DNA of 37,449 nt from Saccharospirillum salsuginis (GCF_014651855.1 NZ_BMXR01000003.1:470648-508096), one strand, 5' to 3'; numbered from the stretch's first letter, positions 29,686 through 37,209 are shown. The notes: a model not told the origin generated them from the sequence alone. Program-made: numbers and translations.

Positions 29686-30687
29686 ATGAAACCTATGTTA
29701 AAAGCTGCCGCGACGGCTGTATTGTCATTCTCCGCCGCCATCGCCGCTGCGGAAGATTTCCAGCCCGCCGTTGTCTACGACACCGCCGGTAAATTCGACA
29801 AATCCTTCAACGAAGCGGTGTACCGCAACGGTGCCGAAAAGTTCACCATGGACAAGGGCATTGCCGTTCGTGAATTCGAACCGCAGAACGAAGAGCAGCG
29901 CGAACAGGGGCTGCGTCGTCTGGCCAGCCGAGGGTTCAGCCCCATCGTAGCGGTCGGCTTTAACTACTCCTCCTCGGTCGAGAAAGTCGCCGCCGAGTTC
30001 CCGGACGTGCAGTTTTCCATCATTGACTCCGTGGTTGACCTGCCCAACGTCCAGTCCATCATCTTCGCCGAACATGAAGGTTCTTTCCTGGTTGGCGCCC
30101 TGGCCGCCATGAAGTCCGAAAGCGACGCCGTTGGTTTCGTCGGTGGTATGGATATCCCGCTGATTCGCAAATTCGCCTGCGGTTACGAGCAGGGTGCCAA
30201 GCACGTCAACAGCGACATCGAGTACTTCGAAAACATGACCGGTTCCACCCCGGCGGCCTTTAACGACCCGGCGCGCGGTTCCGAGCTGGCCAAGTCCCAG
30301 ATTTCCCAGGGCGCGGACGTCATCTTCGCCGCCGCCGGCGGTACCGGCATCGGTGTTTACCAGGCCGCGGCCGACGAAGGCGTTTACGCCATCGGTGTCG
30401 ACTCCAACCAGAACTACCTGCAGCCCGGCACCATGCTGACCTCCATGGTCAAGCGTGTGGGCGTCGCCGCCTACAAGACCTGGGAAGACGCCCAGGCCGG
30501 TGAGTGGGAAGGTGGCATCCGGGTTCTCGACCTGGCCGCCGGCGGTGTCGATTGGGCGCTGGACGAGTACAACGAAGACCTGGTCACCGACGAAATGAAG
30601 GCCCGTATGGCTGAGATCCGTCAAGCCATCATCGACGGCGAGATCGAGGTGCACGACTACAGCGCAACCAGCAGCTGCGAACTCTAA
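29686..30687 (+). CDS. BMP-family ABC transporter substrate-binding protein, copy 3
   Basis: A 333-aa periplasmic binding protein with signal peptide (cleavage near IAA-A). It keeps the family features (KFDKSFNEAVY, VAVGFNYSSSV, EGSFLVGALAAMK, GGMDIPLIRKFACGYEQGA, FAAAGGTGIGVY, GGVDWALDEYNEDL) but is clearly more distant from the copies at 22006 and 28203 than they are from each other. AAAGGGG precedes the ATG. It is the copy directly upstream of the ABC genes and is probably the cognate binding protein. A double terminator follows, which would make it more abundant than the membrane components. Confidence 0.94.
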   Translation: MKPMLKAAATAVLSFSAAIAAAEDFQPAVVYDTAGKFDKSFNEAVYRNGAEKFTMDKGIAVREFEPQNEEQREQGLRRLASRGFSPIVAVGFNYSSSVEKVAAEFPDVQFSIIDSVVDLPNVQSIIFAEHEGSFLVGALAAMKSESDAVGFVGGMDIPLIRKFACGYEQGAKHVNSDIEYFENMTGSTPAAFNDPARGSELAKSQISQGADVIFAAAGGTGIGVYQAAADEGVYAIGVDSNQNYLQPGTMLTSMVKRVGVAAYKTWEDAQAGEWEGGIRVLDLAAGGVDWALDEYNEDLVTDEMKARMAEIRQAIIDGEIEVHDYSATSSCEL

Positions 30688-30709
30688 ACGTTCGACTATG
30701 CTGTGTGAC

Positions 30710-30775
30710 GCCGGACTTTCAATGAAAGTCCGGCCCTTATTTGGGGCACTCGCCCACGGGTGAGTGCTCTTTTTG
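30710..30775 (+). terminator. Double terminator after the third BMP gene
   Basis: First hairpin: GCCGGACTTTC/GAAAGTCCGGC, 11 bp perfect, loop AAT (30710-30734), followed by CCTTATTT. Second: GCACTCGCC/GGTGAGTGC, 9 bp with one G-U, loop CACG (30746-30767), followed by TCTTTTTG. The T-tract runs straight into the GGA-hairpin array. Confidence 0.85.
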
Positions 30776-30943
30776 TACATGGATGTACTTATGCTGCGTG
30801 CACATGGATGTGCAATAGCAGTGTTTTGTACACGGACGTACTTATCTCGCGGAGCACAGGATGTGCGGGAGCGAATTTGTACATGGATGTACTTATGCTG
30901 CGAGCACAGGATGTGCAGGAGCAGTAATTGTATAAGGACGTAC
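30775..30943 (+). ncRNA. Tandem array of seven GGA-loop hairpins; candidate CsrA/RsmA-binding RNA
   Basis: Seven short hairpins on the plus strand each show GGA in the loop: GTACATGGATGTAC (30775 and 30879), GCACATGGATGTGC (30800), GTACACGGACGTAC (30828), GCACAGGATGTGC (30854 and 30904) and GTATAAGGACGTAC (30930). The GTAC-type units recur every 51-53 bp. Between them GCAC-type units are framed by outer CTGC/GCAG or TCTC/GGGA pairs. Four match the RsmE/CsrA consensus A/UCANGGANGU/A exactly; the GCACAGGATGTGC units match the CsrB-type CAGGAUG. Stem bases change together between units. Seen directly: repeats, hairpins, motif. Inferred: Csr/Rsm binding and transcription. No GacA box or dedicated promoter was recognised. 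Confidence 0.55.
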
Positions 30944-31127
30944 TTATGCCGTTTTGGGAAATATCACGGCCAATCTGGCCCGGTCAGCCGGGCTGTCAGC
31001 GGCCTCCTAAAGTGGGAATTGAGCAGCGGCTTACCGGCCGGACTTGTCCCGAGGTCGTCCCTGGTTCGAACCGGGGGCAGAATAATAAAACGAGTTCCTT
31101 CCCATTAACTGATTTACCGGGTGACCC
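30944..31127 (+). other. Structured leader before the ABC ATPase gene
   Basis: Contains a perfect 6-bp hairpin GCCCGG/CCGGGC (30978-30993) and a second, CCCTGG-TTCGAA-CCGGGG (31059-31076), whose loop looks like a tRNA T-arm but has a mismatched stem and no tRNA body. No known riboswitch class is recognised. The ATPase start has only a weak GGGTGA upstream, so translation may be limited or controlled here. Confidence 0.35.
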
Positions 31128-32705
31128 ATGACTGCCCAGACAGACTCTGCTGCAGACCTGGCCCTTGAGCTGCGCGGCATCGATAAAAGCTTCGGCGCCG
31201 TACGCGCCAACAAGCACATCGACCTCAAGGTGGAAAAAGGCACCATTCACGGCATTGTCGGTGAGAACGGTGCCGGTAAGTCGACCCTGATGAGCATCAT
31301 CTACGGCTTTTACCAGGCCGATAAGGGCGACATCTTTGTCGATGGCCAGAAACTGCAGATCAAAGATTCCAAAACCGCCATCTCGGCGGGCATCGGTATG
31401 GTGCACCAGCACTTCATGCTGATTCAGAATTTCACCGCCATCGAGAACGTCGTTCTCGGGGCCGAAAGCGGCAACCTCATCGACGACAGCCTGAAAAAGG
31501 CGCGCGCCGAGATGGAGCACCTGGCCAAAGAATACGGTCTGGAAGTGCCGCTCGACACGCCGGTTGAAGAACTGGCCGTGGGTTACCAGCAACGCATCGA
31601 GATTCTCAAGGCCCTGTATCGCGGCGCCAAGATTCTGATTCTCGACGAGCCGACCGGCGTGCTGACGCCACAGGAGACCGAGCATCTGTTCAAGGTGTTG
31701 CAGTCCCTGAAAGAGCAGGGCACCACCGTCATCCTCATTACCCATAAGTTGCGTGAAATCATGGCGGCGACAGACAACGTCTCCGTCATGCGTCAGGGTG
31801 AGATGGTGGCGCATGTCCGCACCCAGGACACCAGCCGCGAACAATTGGCCGAACTGATGGTCGGCCGCAAGGTACTGCTGCGGGTCGAGAAGGGCGCCTC
31901 CACCGTGGGCGACGTCAAACTGTCGATGGACCACGTCAGCCTGACCGACCATATGGGTGTCAAGCGCCTGAAAGACGTCTCTTTGAACGTACGTGCCGGC
32001 GAGATCGTCGGTATCGCCGGTGTCTCCGGCAACGGCCAGTCCGAACTGCTTGAAGCCCTCGCCGGTATCCGCGCGATCAACGAGGGCGAGATCGATCTGA
32101 ACGGTCACAAGGTCACCGCCGACCACCGCCTGAGTCCGTCCGAAGTGCGCAAGGTCGGGGTGGGCCACATTCCCGAGGATCGCCATCGTATGGGCCTGAT
32201 CAACGCCTTCCCGGCCTATGAGGCCTTTGTGCTCGGCTATCACCGCAGCCCCGAGTACAACGGCAAGATTCAAATGAAACAGAAGTCGATGATCGACGAC
32301 TGCGCCGAGAAAATGGAACGCTGGGACGTCCGTCCGCAGGATCCTTACCTGAAAACCGCCAACTTTTCCGGCGGTAACCAGCAAAAACTGGTTATCGCAC
32401 GTGAAGTCGAGCAAAACCCGGATGTGCTGCTGATCGGTCAGCCGACCCGCGGGGTCGACATCGGCGCCATCGAGTCCATCCACAAGCGCATTCTGGACAT
32501 GCGCGCCGCCGGTAAGGCCATTTTGCTGGTCTCGGTCGAACTGGACGAGATCCGCTCGCTGGCCGACCGCATCCTGGTCATGTTCGACGGCATCATCGTT
32601 GGCGAAGTCCCGGCGGACAAGGCCGACGAACGCACCCTCGGCCTGATGATGGCCAACATCGTACCCGAAGAAGTCAAAGCTCTGCAGGCGGAGGAAACAG
32701 CATGA
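31128..32705 (+). CDS. BMP-type nucleoside ABC transporter, fused double ATPase subunit
   Basis: A 525-aa protein with two ABC domains in tandem, as in YufO/NupA-type nucleoside importers and sugar importers. Domain 1 has Walker A GENGAGKST (~45-53), Q-loop region, a signature-position VGYQQRIEIL and Walker B ILILDEPTGVL. Domain 2 has a degenerate Walker A (GVSGNGQSELL), a canonical FSGGNQQKL signature and LLIGQPTRGVD in place of Walker B, the usual asymmetry of this family. It energises uptake through the two permeases that follow; its last four bases overlap the first permease start (ATGA). The binding-protein gene lies upstream, across a double terminator and the hairpin array. Confidence 0.95.
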   Translation: MTAQTDSAADLALELRGIDKSFGAVRANKHIDLKVEKGTIHGIVGENGAGKSTLMSIIYGFYQADKGDIFVDGQKLQIKDSKTAISAGIGMVHQHFMLIQNFTAIENVVLGAESGNLIDDSLKKARAEMEHLAKEYGLEVPLDTPVEELAVGYQQRIEILKALYRGAKILILDEPTGVLTPQETEHLFKVLQSLKEQGTTVILITHKLREIMAATDNVSVMRQGEMVAHVRTQDTSREQLAELMVGRKVLLRVEKGASTVGDVKLSMDHVSLTDHMGVKRLKDVSLNVRAGEIVGIAGVSGNGQSELLEALAGIRAINEGEIDLNGHKVTADHRLSPSEVRKVGVGHIPEDRHRMGLINAFPAYEAFVLGYHRSPEYNGKIQMKQKSMIDDCAEKMERWDVRPQDPYLKTANFSGGNQQKLVIAREVEQNPDVLLIGQPTRGVDIGAIESIHKRILDMRAAGKAILLVSVELDEIRSLADRILVMFDGIIVGEVPADKADERTLGLMMANIVPEEVKALQAEETA

Positions 32706-33826
32706 GTCAGCAGCGGATCCCTGCTTGGATTACGGTCGGAGTTATTCCCCTGGCCAACGTCGCGTTGGCCGCCTTCGCCGCCGGTCTGGTTTTCTGGTAC
32801 CTGGATATCAACCCGTTCGACGCCCTCGGCACCATGGCCTACGGCGCCTTCGGCAGCTCCTATGGCTGGGGCTATACCCTCTACTACATGACCAGTTACA
32901 TTTTCACCGGTCTCGCCGTGGCGGTCGCTTTTCAGTGCGGCATGTTCAACATCGGCGGTGAAGGTCAGGCTTACATTGGCGCTTTGGGCGTCGGCCTGGT
33001 GTGTCTGGCGCTCGGCGGTCATGTGCCCTTCATCATCCTGTTACCGATCAGCATCGTCGCGGCCGCCGTCTTCGGCGCCCTGTGGGCGTTGATTCCGGCC
33101 TGGTTGCAGGCCACGCGCGGTTCGCACATCGTGATCACGACGATCATGTTCAACTTCATCGCCGCCGCGCTGATGAACTACATCCTGATCAATTTCCTCA
33201 AACCCGACGGCACCATGTCGGTCGAAAGCGCCGTCTTCCACGAGTCGGCCTGGATTCCGAAGATGCACGATGTCCTGGCAGTCTTCGGTATTTCCCTCGA
33301 CCGTTCACCGTTGAACCTGTCGATCTTCTGGTCGCTGTTCGTAGCCTGGGCGGTTTGGGTCTTCCTGTGGCGCACCCGCTGGGGTTATGAGATCCGCACC
33401 GTGGGTAGCAACGCTACCGGTGCACAGTACGGCGGCATTGGTATCCCGCGTGTGGTCATTCTGACCATGCTCGTGGCCGGTGGCCTGGCCGGTTTCATGG
33501 CGCTCAACGTCGTGCAGGGTGAGGCGCACCAGATCAAGCTGAACCTGGTCAACCAGATGGGCTTCACCGGCATCGCCGTTGCTCTGATGGGGCGTAACCA
33601 CCCCATAGGCATTGTCTTGGCCAGCCTGCTGTTCGGGTTTCTGACTCAGGGCGGCAGTGAGCTGCAGTTCGAATACTCCATCGATGCCCGCATCGTGGTT
33701 GTACTGCAAGGGTTGGTGATCCTGTTCTCCGGTGCCCTGCAGAACATGATGAAACATCCGATCGAACGACTCTATCTGACCCTGGCGAATCGCAGCGGGT
33801 CGGACCAAGCGGCAGCGGAGGCCTGA
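32702..33826 (+). CDS. BMP-type nucleoside ABC transporter, permease subunit 1 (YufP-like)
   Basis: A 374-aa polytopic inner-membrane protein of the BPD_transp_2 family, with hydrophobic helices from residue ~10 on. Characteristic stretches are FNIGGEGQAYIGALG, RGSHIVITTIMFNFIAAALMNYIL, GYEIRTVGSNATGAQYGGI and FTGIAVALMGRNHPIGIV. The size fits the larger of the two permeases in these systems, which pair with a slightly smaller partner. Overlaps the ATPase gene by four bases and is followed after 2 bp by the second permease. Confidence 0.94.
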   Translation: MSQQRIPAWITVGVIPLANVALAAFAAGLVFWYLDINPFDALGTMAYGAFGSSYGWGYTLYYMTSYIFTGLAVAVAFQCGMFNIGGEGQAYIGALGVGLVCLALGGHVPFIILLPISIVAAAVFGALWALIPAWLQATRGSHIVITTIMFNFIAAALMNYILINFLKPDGTMSVESAVFHESAWIPKMHDVLAVFGISLDRSPLNLSIFWSLFVAWAVWVFLWRTRWGYEIRTVGSNATGAQYGGIGIPRVVILTMLVAGGLAGFMALNVVQGEAHQIKLNLVNQMGFTGIAVALMGRNHPIGIVLASLLFGFLTQGGSELQFEYSIDARIVVVLQGLVILFSGALQNMMKHPIERLYLTLANRSGSDQAAAEA

Positions 33827-33828
33827 TC

Positions 33829-34815
33829 ATGGAATTGTTCAACAGCATTATCCTTATTCTCGACGCCACCCTGCGCAACGCCACGCCGCTGATTTTCGCG
33901 GCGCTGGCCGGCATGTTTTCCGAGCGCACGGGCATCGTGAACATCGCGCTGGAAGGCAAAATCCTGATCAGCGCCTTCGCCGGCGCGGCCGCGGCCTACG
34001 TTACCGGCTCACCCTGGATGGGCTTGTTGGCCGGTATCCTGGCGTCCGTCGTCTTTGCTCAATTGCATGCTTTCGCGACCGTGACGCACAACGGCGACCA
34101 TGTCGTTTCGGGCCTGGCGATCAATATTTTGGCCGCCGGTTTGACGGCGTCCCTCGGCAATTTCTGGTTTCATCAGGGTGGTAACACACCGAACCTGGTG
34201 AATCGCGCCGAGGAATTGAACGCGCGTTTCGAGCCGATCGTACTGCCGTTCGCCAAGGCCCTGGAAGATGTGCCGATCATCGGCGGCATCTATTCAGAGT
34301 TGCTCAGCGGCCACTATTTCCTGGTGTACCTGGCGTTCATCGCCGTGCCGCTGTGCTGGTTCATCCTGTTCCGCACCAAGTTCGGCCTGCGTGTGCGCGC
34401 CGTCGGTGAGAACCCGCAGGCGGTGGACACGGCCGGTATTTCCGTCGCCAAGACCCGCTACCTGGCTTTGCTGGTGTGCGGCATCCTGGCCGGTTTCGCC
34501 GGGGTCTACCTGTCCGTCGCCCTGACCGCCCAGTTCTCGCCGAACATGAGTGCCGGTAAGGGCTACATGGCCTTGGCAGCCCTGATTTTCGGTAAGTGGC
34601 GGCCGCGTGGCGCGCTGCAGGCGTGTCTGCTATTCGGTGTGCTGCAGGCCATCGCCGACCGCAGCCAGGGGCTGGTGATCGGCGGCATCGAAATGCCCGT
34701 TCAGCTGATCGAGGCCTTGCCGTACATCCTGACCGTGGTCCTGCTCGGTGGCTTCATCGGCCGTGCCGTGGCGCCGAAGGCGATTGGTCGTCCGTACGTG
34801 AAAGAACGTTCGTAA
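33829..34815 (+). CDS. BMP-type nucleoside ABC transporter, permease subunit 2 (YufQ-like)
   Basis: A 328-aa inner-membrane permease. Family features are RNATPLIFAALAGMFSERTGIVNIALEG at the start, GDHVVSGLAINILAAGL, FGLRVRAVGENPQAVDTAGI, GYMALAALIFGKWRPRGAL and a C-terminal LPYILTVVLLGG helix. It is the last clear member of the transporter operon. A long palindromic element begins 38 bp after the stop. Confidence 0.94.
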   Translation: MELFNSIILILDATLRNATPLIFAALAGMFSERTGIVNIALEGKILISAFAGAAAAYVTGSPWMGLLAGILASVVFAQLHAFATVTHNGDHVVSGLAINILAAGLTASLGNFWFHQGGNTPNLVNRAEELNARFEPIVLPFAKALEDVPIIGGIYSELLSGHYFLVYLAFIAVPLCWFILFRTKFGLRVRAVGENPQAVDTAGISVAKTRYLALLVCGILAGFAGVYLSVALTAQFSPNMSAGKGYMALAALIFGKWRPRGALQACLLFGVLQAIADRSQGLVIGGIEMPVQLIEALPYILTVVLLGGFIGRAVAPKAIGRPYVKERS

Positions 34816-34853
34816 GTTGATTATGGAGTTCTAACTTGGCGCCAAAACCCGCA

Positions 34854-34976
34854 CCGGCTGCCGGGTAGACCTATTCGGGGTCGCGCGGGATGCCGCCCAC
34901 TTAACCCGTCCATGGGGGCTTGGCGGCAGCCATCCATGGCTGCCGACATCCCCGAATAGGTCTACCCGGCAGCCGG
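34854..34976. repeat. Variable-arm palindromic element, copy 1
   Basis: Perfect 27-bp arms (34854-34880 and 34950-34976) enclose a 69-bp core. The core begins TCGC, ends GACAT and contains ACCCGTCCATGGGGGCTTGG plus a 10-bp hairpin CGGCAGCCAT/ATGGCTGCCG (34924-34945). A second copy at 36161 has the same core but completely different arms. Weaker outer symmetry (GGAGTTC/GAACTCC) reaches ~34821-35002. It lies in the 359-bp gap after permease 2, in the same orientation relative to its upstream gene as copy 2. Confidence 0.85.
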
Positions 34977-35006
34977 CGCTAGCCTGGGGTGAACTCCTAA
35001 TACCAG

Positions 35007-35147
35007 ACAACCCAATGCGCCCCGATCGGGCGCTGGTTGTACGGCGAGAAGGCCCTTAAAAAAGCCTCCGCCAAACCCGGATGCGATGCGTCGCTCCCCG
35101 GGACTCACTGAGAAGACCGGGCCCGGGCGGGGCGACACCCCGCCCGG
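35007..35147 (+). other. Hairpin-rich leader of the dioxygenase gene
   Basis: Three stems are visible: ACAACC...GCGCCC/GGGCGC...GGTTGT (35007-35040), GGCG/AGGC pairing with GCCT/CGCC around 35043-35071, and a perfect 10-bp CCGGGCGGGG/CCCCGCCCGG with loop CGACA (35123-35147). The last is 27 bp before the start codon. No known riboswitch consensus was recognised; it could be an attenuator or simply repeat-derived DNA. Confidence 0.35.
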
Positions 35148-35174
35148 TAGGCCCACACATTCGAGAGCCTTGCC

Positions 35175-36104
35175 ATGACAACAATTCCTTCCCTAGACCT
35201 GTCCCGTTTTGATTCCGACCCGGAAGCCTTTGTCCAGGAAATGGGCGAGGCTTATCAAGCCTGGGGCTTTGCCGGCATCACCAACCACGGTATCGACCAG
35301 TCCATCATCGTCAATGCCTTGCGTGCGGCGGAGAAAGTGTTCGCGCTGCCGGATGAGACCAAGAAACAGTACTTCAAGGATAACGGCGGCACGCGCGGTT
35401 ACACCCCGTTCGGTACGGAAGTGGCCAAGAATGCCGAACACGTCGATTTGAAGGAGTTCTGGCACGTTGGCCGCGAGATCGACGGCGAGCCGCCGCACAA
35501 GGACCTGACGCCGAACGTCTGGCCTCAGGAAGTGCCGGAGTTCAAGATCGCGATGCTGGCGCTGTATTCGGCGTTGGATAATCTGTCGCGCGTCCTGTTG
35601 CGGGCCTTCGCTTTGTTTATCGGCGAGGATCAGCACTATTTCGACGATAAGGTGAATTACGGCAATTCCATTCTGCGGCCGTTGCACTATCCGCCGATCC
35701 TGGATCCGAACCTGCCCAATGTCCGTGCCGGCGCGCACGAGGACATCAACCTGATCACGCTGTTGGTCGGCTCCGAGCAGGAAGGCCTGGAAGTGCTGAA
35801 CAAGAAAGGCGAGTGGGTGGGCATTTCGATGATCGAGGGCACCATCATTTGCAACGTGGGCGACATGCTGCAGCGGCTGACCAACCATGTGTTGCCGTCG
35901 ACGACGCACCGGGTGGTCAATCCCAAGGGCGAAGCCGGCAAGGTGTCGCGCTTTTCGATTCCTTTCTTCGTCCACCCCAACCCGGGGACTTCCCTGGATG
36001 CTCTGCCCCAGTGCGTCACCGAGGACAACCCCAAGCGCTACCCGCCGATCACCAGCGACGAGTACCTGATGGAGCGTCTGCGCGAGATCGGGTTGATCAA
36101 GTAA
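35175..36104 (+). CDS. Isopenicillin N synthase-family 2-oxoglutarate/Fe(II) dioxygenase
   Basis: A 309-aa non-haem iron dioxygenase of the PcbC/COG3491 group. The iron triad is His ~188, Asp ~190 (GAHEDINLITLL) and His ~245 (TTHRVVNP). The co-substrate-binding RxS motif is R259-F-S261. The N-terminal WGFAGITNHGI is typical of the family. Such proteins are often annotated 2-oxobutyrate oxidase, but substrates are mostly unproven. The position directly after a nucleoside-type importer hints at oxidation of an imported nucleobase, nucleoside or related compound, as thymine hydroxylases of this fold do; that is inference. Only a weak GAGA lies before the ATG. Confidence 0.88.
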   Translation: MTTIPSLDLSRFDSDPEAFVQEMGEAYQAWGFAGITNHGIDQSIIVNALRAAEKVFALPDETKKQYFKDNGGTRGYTPFGTEVAKNAEHVDLKEFWHVGREIDGEPPHKDLTPNVWPQEVPEFKIAMLALYSALDNLSRVLLRAFALFIGEDQHYFDDKVNYGNSILRPLHYPPILDPNLPNVRAGAHEDINLITLLVGSEQEGLEVLNKKGEWVGISMIEGTIICNVGDMLQRLTNHVLPSTTHRVVNPKGEAGKVSRFSIPFFVHPNPGTSLDALPQCVTEDNPKRYPPITSDEYLMERLREIGLIK

Positions 36105-36160
36105 GCTAGACGGTGGTTGGTTTGAATCGCCCCTATCGTGGTTTTGAAGGCCGGGAGGAC

Positions 36161-36251
36161 GGGTGGTCCTTTTCCGGGTCGCCGTGAACCCATCCATGGG
36201 GGCTTGGCGACAGCCATCCATGGCTGTCGACATCCCGGAAAAGGACCACCC
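36161..36251. repeat. Variable-arm palindromic element, copy 2
   Basis: Perfect 18-bp arms (36161-36178 and 36234-36251; GGGTGGTCCTTTTCCGGG and its complement) continue outward as a further ~15 bp with three mismatches, to 36146-36266. The 55-bp core again starts TCGC and ends GACAT, with ACCCATCCATGGGGGCTTGG and hairpin CGACAGCCAT/ATGGCTGTCG (36208-36229). Relative to copy 1 the hairpin carries a paired A-T for G-C change. It sits between the convergent dioxygenase and aspartoacylase genes. Confidence 0.85.
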
Positions 36252-36315
36252 ATCCCCCCGTCCTTCGCATCTCAACTGCTGCTAAGCACCGCCACTGCTT
36301 CGTCCAAGAATAAAA

Positions 36316-37209
36316 TCACGACTTCGGCAACTGAATATCGACCGGCCGCATCAAACTCAGGCCGACATGGCGGTCGTAATACGCCGCTTCATTAATAAAC
36401 GCCCCGAACAGTGTCTCCGTCCCCTCATAAGGCAATGTATCGCCGTTTAATGTCATAAACAGCGGGTCGCCCGGGTGGATGGGTTGGTAGTCGGCATCCT
36501 GCAGGTTCGGATGCACCATGGCGGTCAGTTCTCCGCGTTCGTTCTCTGGCAGATGCACCTTTTCGACGAACTGGAAGCCGGGTTGGATATCCGGTAGCGA
36601 CGGGACGTCGCCGGTGTTGAAGGCCTGCAGGAAGTCGAGGCACAACTCGGTTGCTTGCCGGGTCTGGTCGTAGATGTCCCATCGCAACAAGCCTTGCGGA
36701 ATCGGCCCCACTTCCACCACCAGGCCGTGTTTGCGGCCGAGCGAGATGAGGAAGTTGTCCCGCATGCGATCCTCGGGTTCGTAGAACAGGGTCACGTCCG
36801 GCATTTTTTCCTTCACGTAAAACGCCATGCCGACCACCAGCGGGTCGTCGGATTTGATGACCAGGGTGGTGCCCATGTTGGCGGTGGTGGTGTGCAGGTC
36901 GATGACGAAGTCGACTCGGGGCTCGTCCTTGGGGCCGAGAAGGGTGTTCAGTGATTTGGCCCGGTTCTGTTCATAGCCGCACAGTTCGTGGTTGTTCAGG
37001 TCGTCCCAGTTGAACTGGCGATTGAGGTCCTGATCCAGATACCGGCGGTTACAGCCGTTGGCCTTGGGGTTGGCGAGGTGGAGTTCGGTGACGAAGCTGT
37101 CACGACAGACGATTTCGGGGTTGTTACGCCAATACTTGAGCAGATGCACGCCGGTGAGTTCGTTGCCGTGGGTGCCTCCGGTGATGGCGACATGTTTGAT
37201 GGCAGCCAT
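36316..37209 (-). CDS. Aspartoacylase / succinylglutamate desuccinylase-family zinc hydrolase
   Basis: About 297 aa from the ATG at 37209; a GTG at 37224 in frame would add five residues, and neither start has a strong ribosome site. Zinc ligands are in GGTHGNE (His ~14, Glu ~17) and DLHTTT (His ~106). Substrate residues are in NRRYLDQDLNRQF (Asn ~63, Arg ~64), and the general base in VVEVGPIPQG. These match aspartoacylases, which hydrolyse N-acetyl-aspartate to acetate and aspartate, more than AstE. It is convergent with the dioxygenase gene, and its physiological substrate in bacteria is uncertain. Confidence 0.88.
   Translation of the reverse strand: MAAIKHVAITGGTHGNELTGVHLLKYWRNNPEIVCRDSFVTELHLANPKANGCNRRYLDQDLNRQFNWDDLNNHELCGYEQNRAKSLNTLLGPKDEPRVDFVIDLHTTTANMGTTLVIKSDDPLVVGMAFYVKEKMPDVTLFYEPEDRMRDNFLISLGRKHGLVVEVGPIPQGLLRWDIYDQTRQATELCLDFLQAFNTGDVPSLPDIQPGFQFVEKVHLPENERGELTAMVHPNLQDADYQPIHPGDPLFMTLNGDTLPYEGTETLFGAFINEAAYYDRHVGLSLMRPVDIQLPKS

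Noticed and set aside
30688..30775. A GacA-type promoter (TGTAAG-N6-CTTACA) driving the hairpin array
   Set aside because: No such sequence is present; only two terminators precede the array.
30775..30943. A CRISPR array
   Set aside because: Repeats are 13-14-bp hairpins of alternating type with conserved spacers and a 51-53 bp period; spacers are not unique, and no cas genes are present.
31059..31085. A tRNA 3' end (T-arm-like GGTTCGAACC)
   Set aside because: The T-stem has a G-G mismatch at the usual register, no anticodon or D arm can be folded upstream, and there is no CCA or acceptor match.
30996..32483. A 495-aa open frame on the minus strand opposite the ABC ATPase
   Set aside because: Antisense shadow of the ATPase; composition is histidine/glutamine/valine-rich and no family is recognised.
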